Shown here one piece after another: positions 7,515 to 13,510 of a stretch of 64,000 nt of DNA. The stretch comes from Clostridiales bacterium. Lineage in GTDB: Bacteria; Bacillota; Clostridia; Peptostreptococcales; Anaerovoracaceae. Both the position numbers and the translations under genes were made by a program. The stretch is taken from NCBI GenBank assembly GCA_015058145.1, contig SVCX01000004.1, positions 1 through 64,000 of the forward strand. Reading direction: 5' to 3'. The first letter of the stretch is position 1; every line of letters starts with the position of its first letter. The notes below the pieces were generated by a model. It worked only from the letters and a program-made list of their open reading frames with translations. It made no database searches and was not told the DNA's origin.

Positions 7515-7605
7515 GTTCAAAAATGAAATATTTTTTGCGAAAATGTATTGACAGTTCATTTCTGAACTGTTAGTATGGCCTCAGAACAACCGTTCAATAA
7601 CGAAC
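7515..7605. promoter_or_regulatory. Three operators and promoter of the IME1 RNA
   Basis: GTTCA-N4-TGAAC-type sites lie at 7515-7528 (GTTCAAAAATGAAA), 7554-7567 (GTTCATTTCTGAAC) and 7592-7605 (GTTCAATAACGAAC), with start-to-start spacing of 39 and 38 bases. A plus-strand promoter TTGACA (7548-7553), 17 bases, TAGTAT (7571-7576) has the middle operator exactly in its spacer. Repressor bound there would block the RNA. The outer sites, almost four helical turns apart, could allow cooperative binding. Confidence 0.75.
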
Positions 7606-8079
7606 GGAATGCACTTTGACAATTGAATATCCCTTCATCAGGTACTTTCGTTTTGACTGCGAGCATGCGATGACCGGCGCGCCATGATCCTGTGTTCAGG
7701 GGAGCGAGAAACGCAATGAGGATCCAAAAGGCAGGTTGCACCTGCAATTGTGCCATGACCAGCGAAGCGGACAATGATACTTCCGTCCGGCAGCACTAAG
7801 GTGCGGGGCGGCCCGTGGAGATCCTTCGGGGGAGTTCGATTCCCATGAGAGAGCCCAGCAACCTCTCGCCTGATGACAGACCCGGGATGGCCCGGGAAGC
7901 GGACGGAGCGCTGCGAATACTCCGCACATGATACGTCAAGATACTATCGGGGATCAGATCCTTCATTTGATACTGATCTGATCCCCCTGATTCTGAAAAA
8001 ACAGAGTCGGCATACATAGTTGTTTCAAGCACACCTATTTTGTTGTGCAGAGAAACGGCTGTGTATGCCGGCTTTTTTT
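7580..8079 (+). ncRNA. Structured non-coding RNA of IME1
   Basis: Transcription from the promoter at 7548 should start near 7583 and end at the terminator at 8006-8079, about 500 bases. Recognisable hairpins: 7689-7700 (CCTG/CAGG), 7731-7745 (GCAGGT/ACCTGC), 7793-7804 (GCAC/GTGC), 7881-7896 (CCCGGG/CCCGGG) and 7904-7924. A short stem at 7830-7844 closes a seven-base GTTCGAT loop like a tRNA T-loop. The IME2 copy keeps the hairpins with compensating base changes. No reading frame is conserved. It may be a regulatory RNA, a long leader of the ATPase gene, or part of a replication or transfer origin. Confidence 0.65.
8006..8079 (+). terminator. Terminator between the IME1 RNA and the ATPase gene
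   Basis: A 14-bp stem (8006-8019 with 8059-8072, two G-T pairs) is followed by seven T. A nested stem GTTTC/GAAAC lies inside. In IME2 the outer stem is nearly unchanged and the nested one is GTTTG/CAAAC, a compensating change. Transcripts must read through it to express the ATPase, unless that gene has its own promoter. Confidence 0.8.
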
Positions 8080-8099
8080 CGTGGTCTGAAAGCCGGCAG

Positions 8100-8170
8100 T
8101 GACGGTCATGACGCAGATGACGATGCTTTTGCCCTGGGCAAAATGACCGTCACAATCGTCATCATCGTCA
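8100..8170. repeat. 3+3 iteron array, candidate replication origin of IME1
   Basis: TGACG occurs at 8100, 8109 and 8118 and the inverse CGTCA at 8148, 8157 and 8166, each with an exact 9-base period, facing one another around the palindrome TTTTGCCCTGGGCAAAA (about 8127-8143). IME2 has the same 3+3 array with the same period. The position directly before a RepA-like helicase gene suggests an initiator-binding site or origin; a transfer origin is the alternative. Confidence 0.65.
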
Positions 8171-8212
8171 TTCGAAGAGACCACAGGAGCCAAAACAACA
8201 GGAGGTATTATT

Positions 8213-9295
8213 ATGGCTTTCAAACTAATTAGTGCGGAGGAGCTGTTCTATCAGCCGCTGGATCCTGCAAAGGCAGAGATGATCATAGAGGATATGATCC
8301 CGCAGGGCCTGACGCTGATAGCCGGCGCTCCCAAGTCAGGCAAAAGCTGGATGATGCTGGACATGTGCCTTGCCGTATCATCCGGGAGGTCTTTTCTGGG
8401 AAGGAAGACGCTTCACTGCGAGGTCGCATACTTTCCCCTTGAGGATCAGGAAGAACGGGTGAAAAGCAGGATGCTCGATCTGGGTGAGGCGCCGACGCCA
8501 AACCTGCACATCTGCACGGAACGCAAAGACCTGGAGCACGGCTTTCTGAAAGAGCTCCGGGAAACGTTGCAGGAGCATCCGGGGATTCGGATGGTAGTCA
8601 TCGACACGCTGCAGAAGATCCGCGATGACGGCAGCGGCACATCCACGGCGAATCAGTACAGCAAAGACGACGCAGAGGTCTCAAAGCTCAAATCTTTTGC
8701 GGACAATCACGGCATTGCCATCGTCTGTGTACACCACCTGCGGAAGATGCCGGATAAGCGCGACCCTGTCAATGAGATCCTTGGCTCTGCCGCCATGAGC
8801 AGCGTGCCTGACCAGATCCTGCTTTTGAAGAAAGATCGGAGACAGACGCATGGTGAACTGTCTGCCATCGGTCGCGACAGCCCGCAGTGGAGGATGATTC
8901 TGGAGCTCGAGAATGTTCGGTGGAAGCTGATCAAAGAGGAGACTGAACAGGAGATCGCACAGGAAGAGATCCCGGAGGTGCTCTACCGGATCACGGACTT
9001 TATCAGAGAACGCGGCGAGTGGACCGGGACCGCCAGCCAGCTGCTTGAGGCAGCAGGCGAAAAAGAGATGCAGCCGAATATGCTCAGCGCGAAGATATCG
9101 AAGTTCTACTACACGGTCTTCTACCCAGCAGGCATCACCATGACACAGAAGCGTACGGCCAGCGAACGCCTGATGACACTGACGTACCAACCAGAGCCCG
9201 AGAACAATGCTCCGGTTGAAGAGCCGCAGGAGACCTGGGATGAATCCGTTACGAAGGCGAAGCAGATTCTCGCAAAGGGCGGTGAGCGCACATGA
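8213..9295 (+). CDS. RepA-like AAA/RecA-fold ATPase (helicase), IME1
   Basis: The 360-residue product has a Walker A motif GAPKSGKSW (residues 38-46), a Walker B strand MVVIDTLQKI near residue 130 and VCVHHLRK near 175, the pattern of RSF1010 RepA-type hexameric replicative helicases and their AAA_25 relatives. The C-terminal third (about 245-330) is probably a winged-helix-like domain. It likely unwinds element DNA for replication or processing after transfer, from the adjacent iterons. A perfect GGAGG precedes the ATG. The stop overlaps the start of the candidate oriT region. The paralogue in IME2 has lost the Walker A glycine. Confidence 0.8.
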   Translation: MAFKLISAEELFYQPLDPAKAEMIIEDMIPQGLTLIAGAPKSGKSWMMLDMCLAVSSGRSFLGRKTLHCEVAYFPLEDQEERVKSRMLDLGEAPTPNLHICTERKDLEHGFLKELRETLQEHPGIRMVVIDTLQKIRDDGSGTSTANQYSKDDAEVSKLKSFADNHGIAIVCVHHLRKMPDKRDPVNEILGSAAMSSVPDQILLLKKDRRQTHGELSAIGRDSPQWRMILELENVRWKLIKEETEQEIAQEEIPEVLYRITDFIRERGEWTGTASQLLEAAGEKEMQPNMLSAKISKFYYTVFYPAGITMTQKRTASERLMTLTYQPEPENNAPVEEPQETWDESVTKAKQILAKGGERT

Positions 9296-9340
9296 GGTAT
9301 GGCCATGAAATGTATTGCCGTGAGAAGTATGTCTACGAAT

Positions 9341-9440
9341 GTAGCGAGCATAGGCGATGTATCGCCGCCGGTGTAGCCGGCCCGGTAAACCGGCCCCGGC
9401 CATACACCGGATTGGGGCCTCCCGCCCCTATGACCCCGGG
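9341..9440 (+). other. Hairpin-rich candidate oriT of IME1
   Basis: Between the ATPase gene and mobC lie GGCGATGTATCGCC (9353-9366), a long hairpin CCGGTGTA-GCCGG / CCGGC-CA-TACACCGG (9368-9410), and GGGGC/GCCCC (9414-9428). IME2 keeps all three; the inner stem has changed to GCCATG/CATGGC with pairing preserved. A short frame runs through it, but its phase relative to the shared bases differs between the two elements in the second half, so conservation is at nucleotide level. Placement just before mobC and the relaxase fits an origin of transfer. The nick site is not identified. Confidence 0.55.
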
Positions 9441-9501
9441 AACTTTCCGGCAGAAATTGATTCGATCACACAACAAATTAACAGGAAAGGCAGGTTAAAA
9501 A

Positions 9502-9864
9502 ATGAGGGAACGAAATACAGGGATCAACATCAGAGTAACGGAATCAGAGAAGAAAACGATCACCGAAAACGCCGGACGATGCAACCTGACAGTATCAGAA
9601 TATCTCCGGAAACTGGCGATGGAGCATGAGCCAAAAGAGCTTCCGAAGAGAGAAATCTATGAAGAAATGGTCAGTCTTGACCGGAAATTCCGCCGGCTGT
9701 TGAGCGAACTGGTGCCAAGTGAAGACGCTGCACTGCAGGAAAAATATATCCATGAGCTGCAGGAACTCAGAGACATCATGAACCGGATCTGGCTGCTTCT
9801 GATGGCAAACTACGATGTCAAAAAGGCAGGAAAGAAAGGAGTATCATTAGATGGCAACGACTAA
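9502..9864 (+). CDS. mobC: MobC-like relaxosome protein, IME1
   Basis: The 120-residue product opens with NTGINIRVTESEKKTI, a ribbon-helix-helix DNA-binding start, followed by the LTVSEYLRKLA helix and a helical C-terminal half, the pattern of MobC accessory proteins that help the relaxase bind and melt oriT. It overlaps the relaxase gene by 14 bases. The IME2 homologue at 22,311 is clearly related but divergent in the C-terminal half. The ribosome site is modest (GGCAGG six bases before the ATG). Confidence 0.8.
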   Translation: MRERNTGINIRVTESEKKTITENAGRCNLTVSEYLRKLAMEHEPKELPKREIYEEMVSLDRKFRRLLSELVPSEDAALQEKYIHELQELRDIMNRIWLLLMANYDVKKAGKKGVSLDGND

Positions 9865-11218
9865 GATATGGCCGATCAAGGACAGTCTGAGACGGGTCAC
9901 GGAATATGCTTCGAATCCGGAGAAAACAGAATATGATGACCTGAAAGCCTCCATCGGCTACGCAGTCAACGGAGAAAAAACGGGATTCGGTGATGAAAAA
10001 GTCTATCTCACCACCGGCATCCGGTGCGATGCAGACACCGCCTTTGAAGAGATGATGGCAGTTAAGGAGTCTTTCGGAAAGACCGGAGGCAATGTAGCCT
10101 ATCATGCGTATCAGAGCTTCAAACCGGGCGAGGTCACGCCGCAGATGTGTCATCAGATCGGCGTCGAACTTGCCGAAAAGCTCTGGGGCGACCGGTATCA
10201 GGTGCTGGTCGCGACACATCTTGACAAAGAGCATCTGCACAATCATTTCATCGTAAATTCTGTCTCCTTCGTTGACGGAAAGAAGTTCAATGACAACAAA
10301 GCTGCTTACCGGAAGCTGCGGCAGACTTCCGATGAACTATGCAGGGAGCACGAACTGTCCGTGATTGAACGACCGGGAGGCAGAACGCCGCGGCAGATCT
10401 ATTTCGCGGAGAAAAACGGCGAAGCGACCAGATACAATCTGATGCGATGGGCAATCGATGATGCAGTCTCCGCGAGTACAAATATTGAGATGTTCGAGGC
10501 TGTTCTCCGGAAGAAGGGCTACCGGATCCGGGCGGACGCAAACCGGAAATACCCGGTGATCTGTTCTGTTTATGGCGGCAGACCTACAAGACTTTATCAG
10601 CTCGGCGCAGAGTATGAACCGCAGAAGATCTATGCGAGGGTCTGTGAAAATGACCTCAGCACCAGAGAAAACTATTACCGGTTCATGTATGGGAACGGCA
10701 TGAGATTTCAGCCAAAGAGGATCCATACACGAAGCCCGAAACCAAAGCAGAAGATCACAGGATTGTTCGCTTTGTATCTGCACTATCTGTATCTTCTCGG
10801 CTACCGGCCGAAGCGAAATCATTATCAGCCGATGACACCTGAAATGAAAGCGGCGATGCGCAAATGCGACGAATATTCCCGGCATGCACGGCTCCTGGCC
10901 AGAGAACATCTCAGCACAGAAGATGACGTGAAAGCACTGATCGACAGATGCGATGAACGCATCACCAGCCTTTGCGATGAACGGCAGAAGATCCGCAACA
11001 GGATGCGAAGATGTCATGACCAGGATGAGCTCACCGGGCTTCGGCAAATGCGGGACAGCCTGACGGCGGAAATCAAAACGCTTCGAACGGATAAGAAAAC
11101 CGCCGGTCAGATCCTGGACCGGGCGGAGCAGATCCGGGAGGATGTGACCAGAGAATACGCCGCTCGGGGCGAGGATCAGAGGCGGAAAACAAAGAAGCAG
11201 GAGCACGAAACAAGATAA
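9851..11218 (+). CDS. MobA/VirD2-type relaxase, IME1
   Basis: The 455-residue product has an N-terminal relaxase domain (about 1-200). YASNPEKT near residue 19 holds the likely nicking tyrosine, and HLDKEHLHNHFIVNSV (about residues 122-137) is the three-histidine metal-binding motif. The remainder, to about 445, is basic and helical, with a coiled-coil-like end (LRQMRDSLTAEIKTLRTDKK). It should cut and covalently bind one strand at oriT and lead it into a helper's transfer channel. No coupling protein or type IV genes accompany it. AAAGGAG precedes the start. Its IME2 counterpart is highly similar. Confidence 0.9.
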   Translation: MATTKIWPIKDSLRRVTEYASNPEKTEYDDLKASIGYAVNGEKTGFGDEKVYLTTGIRCDADTAFEEMMAVKESFGKTGGNVAYHAYQSFKPGEVTPQMCHQIGVELAEKLWGDRYQVLVATHLDKEHLHNHFIVNSVSFVDGKKFNDNKAAYRKLRQTSDELCREHELSVIERPGGRTPRQIYFAEKNGEATRYNLMRWAIDDAVSASTNIEMFEAVLRKKGYRIRADANRKYPVICSVYGGRPTRLYQLGAEYEPQKIYARVCENDLSTRENYYRFMYGNGMRFQPKRIHTRSPKPKQKITGLFALYLHYLYLLGYRPKRNHYQPMTPEMKAAMRKCDEYSRHARLLAREHLSTEDDVKALIDRCDERITSLCDERQKIRNRMRRCHDQDELTGLRQMRDSLTAEIKTLRTDKKTAGQILDRAEQIREDVTREYAARGEDQRRKTKKQEHETR

Positions 11219-11238
11219 AAAGAATACGGTATCGAGAC

Positions 11239-11274
11239 ACCCTTGTGGGAATCCATTTCTCACAGGGGTTTTGA
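11239..11274 (+). terminator. Terminator of the IME1 mobilization operon
   Basis: ACCCTTGTGGGA (11,239-11,250) pairs with TCTCACAGGGGT (11,258-11,269), 12 bp with two G-T pairs, followed by TTTTG. It separates the relaxase gene from the integrase gene. IME2 has no counterpart; there the two genes overlap. Confidence 0.75.
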
Positions 11275-11292
11275 ATTTTAAAGGGGAAAGCT

Positions 11293-12672
11293 ATGAAAAA
11301 AATAGATTGGAGTTTAAGACCGGAGTTACAGGGAATGGTTGAAGATGGTATAATTACGGAGACACAGGCAAGGGAGGTGATAATGAAAGCGAAAAAAACT
11401 GAAGAAGAAAAGAAACGGGATGAACTGCAGGCAATGTTCAGCAAAGTCCATACAGCGCCGATCACGCAGAGCTCCGACGGCAGATGGCGTACGAAAATCA
11501 CAACACCAGATGGGAAGAAGAAAGCGATTGCGAAGACCTATCTTGAAGACATGGAGCGTGCTCTGAATCTGAACTATTTCGGAGTCGAAGGCACGAAAAA
11601 GGTCCTCGAAACCGTAACCATCAGGTCGCTGTATCCGATCTGGCTTGAGGAGAAAAAGCAGCTTCAGGAGGCAAGTACGATCATATCGATCGAATCAAAA
11701 TGGCGCAACGACATCGAACCTTGTGAGCAGCTTGTAGATACGCCGATCAAGGAACTGAACGTCGATATTATCAAAACATGGGCATTGCGGTTGCTCAATG
11801 GGACCGACGGAAAGCCAGGATGCAAGGTTGGACATTTCTACAATGTCAAGGCTATCGTGAATGAGATACTGGACAAGGCTATCGCGCGCGATATCGTGCA
11901 GTATAACGTGTCCAGAAACACAAAGATCGAGGGAATGAAAGCCAGAAAGGCAAAGGAAAAGGCAGCAAACTCGGAAGAGGACGAAGACGATAATCAGGAA
12001 GGAATCATCACTCTGACAGATGAGGAACTGGCAAAGATAGAAGTCGCTGCAAGAGATCTGATGAATGACAAGCAGACCGAACGTCCGCTGACATATCTGA
12101 TGTTCCTCTTTGAGAGGGAAGTCGGACTGAGGATCGGTGAGCTGCTTGAACTGAAGCACAAGGATGTCATGAAAGACGGCCTGCATGTGAGAAGATTCTA
12201 TGCTTATTCAGAAGACTCGATAGACCCGGAAACCGGGGAGAAGGTCTATAAGATTAAGAACTGGCTGAAGAATTACAAGATCTCACGAGTGGTTCCACTG
12301 ACGGATGAAGCTCTTGCCATCCTTGATGAAGTGAAGCGTGTCAAGAAAGAACTTGGCATAGAATCGGACCATCTGTTTTCTATCAATAATCATCCTGTGG
12401 ATTACAGCCATGCGAACCGCTGCATGAAAAAAATGTGCAGAAAAGCAGGTCTTCCCGACCATCGCATGTATGTGTTCCGCAAAACCTGGATCACTGCGAT
12501 GGTAGATCATTCCGATCTTACACTGGCCCAGATCGCGAATCTGGCCGGAAATACGCCGGCAGTCATTATGAAATCCTACTACGGAAGACGGGACGGACTG
12601 CCTGATCCATCAACCATTTCTGCCGCACTCAGAGGCGGCAGTGTTACCAAAAAGTCGCAAGAAATTGCGTAA
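11293..12672 (+). CDS. Tyrosine recombinase (integrase) of IME1
   Basis: The 459-residue product has an N-terminal arm-binding region (about 45-95, SSDGRWRTKITTPDGKKK), a SAM-like core-binding domain (about 105-210) and a C-terminal catalytic domain (about 235-440). The first catalytic Arg lies in EVGLRIGELLELK, the second in YVFRKTW, and the nucleophilic Tyr in MKSYYGRR. Two usual positions deviate: Tyr replaces His in the HxxR box, and AGN stands where AGH is normal. It lies about 100 bases from the right att site, as expected. AAAGGGGAAAG precedes the start. It should catalyse integration at the tRNA-Ala 3' end. Confidence 0.88.
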   Translation: MKKIDWSLRPELQGMVEDGIITETQAREVIMKAKKTEEEKKRDELQAMFSKVHTAPITQSSDGRWRTKITTPDGKKKAIAKTYLEDMERALNLNYFGVEGTKKVLETVTIRSLYPIWLEEKKQLQEASTIISIESKWRNDIEPCEQLVDTPIKELNVDIIKTWALRLLNGTDGKPGCKVGHFYNVKAIVNEILDKAIARDIVQYNVSRNTKIEGMKARKAKEKAANSEEDEDDNQEGIITLTDEELAKIEVAARDLMNDKQTERPLTYLMFLFEREVGLRIGELLELKHKDVMKDGLHVRRFYAYSEDSIDPETGEKVYKIKNWLKNYKISRVVPLTDEALAILDEVKRVKKELGIESDHLFSINNHPVDYSHANRCMKKMCRKAGLPDHRMYVFRKTWITAMVDHSDLTLAQIANLAGNTPAVIMKSYYGRRDGLPDPSTISAALRGGSVTKKSQEIA

Positions 12673-12716
12673 AAAACAAAAAGTGTTACCAAAACTGTTA
12701 CCAAAATGCAGTAACC
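12641..12716 (+). repeat. Right arm-type integrase sites of IME1
   Basis: GTGTTACC at 12,641 (inside the integrase end) and 12,683, CTGTTACC at 12,695, and GTAACC, a partial inverse, at 12,711. They match the pair at 1028-1044 inside the left end. Confidence 0.6.
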
Positions 12717-12746
12717 TATCTGAAAAACCATTCCAAAAAAGACGAA

Positions 12747-12770
12747 GGAACGTTGAAATTTCAACGTTCC
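12747..12770. terminator. Perfect 24-base palindrome beside att site C
   Basis: GGAACGTTGAAA is followed directly by its inverse complement. On minus it lies just after the tRNA 3'-end copy and is followed by TTCGTCTTTTTT, so it corresponds to the terminators next to the other tRNA-end copies, now at the right end of IME1. Confidence 0.55.
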
Positions 12771-12775
12771 GTACA

Positions 12776-12798
12776 TGGTGGAGCATAGGGGGATCGAA
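12776..12798 (-). repeat. Shared att site between IME1 and IME2 (site C)
   Basis: These 23 bases are identical to the tRNA-Ala 3' end. They serve as the right boundary of IME1 and the left boundary of IME2, showing two successive insertions at the same tRNA. The stretch to 12,922 holds a 16-base palindrome CCTTGATATATCAAGG (12,820-12,835) and the IME2 arm repeats, but no gene. Confidence 0.85.
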
Positions 12799-12858
12799 GT
12801 TACTCGCAAGACCTTGAATCCTTGATATATCAAGGAGGTCAGACACGCCGTCCCTATT

Positions 12859-12877
12859 AGTATCCAATAAAGTATCC
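12859..12877 (+). repeat. Left arm-type integrase sites of IME2
   Basis: AGTATCC occurs at 12,859 and 12,871. The same heptamer is repeated at 25,344 and 25,354, inside the right end. IME1 ends lack it. Confidence 0.65.
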
Positions 12878-12924
12878 AAAAACACCTTTCGATTCATCAC
12901 AGTCTCTAAGCGGAGTGTTTTTTT
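12878..12924 (-). terminator. Possible terminator after the TetR gene
   Basis: AAAACACC near 12,878 and GGAGTGTTTTTTT near 12,911 can pair as AAAACAC/GTGTTTT with a long loop. Read on minus it follows directly after the TetR stop and ends in TTTTTGG. The loop is long, so this is a weak call. Confidence 0.35.
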
Positions 12925-13510
12925 ACCTCTCCAGCATTACACTCTCCTGCACTAGATGAATCACGCCCTGGTCAGCGACCCGCCCGATGCTCTCTGCGGT
13001 CTGATCGATGGTCCACGGCAGTACGCCCTGTTCGATGGCATTCAGGGCGGAAATCACACCGGCGAAATGATAGTGCATGCAGAAAGTGAACTGTTCCTTT
13101 GATGACTGGGACATTTCCCCGAACATGTCTTCCATGAAGGATGTAACATAGTTTATGAGCCTGCTGATGAAAATGCCGTTGCTCCTGCGGATGATCAGAA
13201 GCGGGATGTCGTCATGTTCATGAAACGTCCGTATCATCGTCTTGACCAGCCGGTTCGCGTCGAAAGGATGCTCCGGATCCATTAGAACCGGCGCAAGCCG
13301 CTCACTCATCAGATCCATCAGGTTCCCTTCGATCTCTTCCTGCAGACAGTAGATGTCTTCATAGTAGTCATAAAATGTTGAACGGTTGATGGATGCCGCC
13401 TCGCAGATGTCCCGGACATTTATTTTCGTGATGTCTCTCTCCTTATACAGAGAGAGAAAGGCATTTGTGATTTTCTGCTTTGTCTGTTTTCTCTTATTCT
13501 GGTATGGCAT
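12923..13510 (-). CDS. TetR/AcrR-family transcriptional regulator
   Basis: The 195-residue product has an N-terminal TetR helix-turn-helix (about 10-55; ITKINVRDICEAASINRSTF) and a divergent ligand-binding C-terminal domain resembling TetR_C_7 regulators of Firmicutes. It overlaps the end of the YhgE/Pip gene by 17 bases and is transcribed after it, so it probably controls the pair. Such regulators commonly govern YhgE/Pip-type membrane protein genes. The inducer is unknown. Confidence 0.85.
   Translation of the reverse strand: MPYQNKRKQTKQKITNAFLSLYKERDITKINVRDICEAASINRSTFYDYYEDIYCLQEEIEGNLMDLMSERLAPVLMDPEHPFDANRLVKTMIRTFHEHDDIPLLIIRRSNGIFISRLINYVTSFMEDMFGEMSQSSKEQFTFCMHYHFAGVISALNAIEQGVLPWTIDQTAESIGRVADQGVIHLVQESVMLER

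Larger units (their letters stand above)
7470..8212. other. Non-coding control region of IME1
   Basis: This 743-base stretch has no credible coding frame. In order it holds the repressor start region, three operators (7515-7605), a promoter (7548-7576), a structured transcript, a strong terminator (8006-8079), iterons (8099-8170) and the ribosome site of the ATPase gene (GGAGG before 8213). The same order occurs in IME2 at 20,420-21,133, with nucleotide conservation but no conserved reading frame. Confidence 0.75.
922..12798. mobile_element. IME1: integrative mobilizable element in tRNA-Ala
   Basis: The element is bounded by direct repeats of the tRNA-Ala 3' end (922-945 and 12,776-12,798) and has the integrase at its right end, facing the att site. 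It carries XRE repressor, structured RNA, iterons, AAA ATPase, candidate oriT, mobC, relaxase and integrase, plus cargo on the minus strand (membrane proteins, membrane-anchored XRE, sigma and anti-sigma, gene fragments). Repeats of GTGTTACC occur just inside both ends. It has no secretion system, coupling protein or obvious excisionase, so it would depend on a helper conjugative element. The boundaries are inferred from repeats alone. Confidence 0.85.

Noticed and set aside
7620-7930. Short frames through the IME1 structured region
   Set aside because: They are not conserved in IME2, where insertions and deletions shift the frame while hairpins are kept.
9292-9498. A 68-codon frame between the ATPase and mobC in IME1, with a similar start in IME2
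   Set aside because: The shared bases are read in different phases in the two elements downstream of the hairpin, and the constant parts are hairpins. I treat it as oriT or a structured element, not a gene.
12820-12835. Palindrome CCTTGATATATCAAGG near the left end of IME2
   Set aside because: It could be an excisionase or integrase site, but there is no second copy at the right end and no xis gene, so I draw no conclusion.
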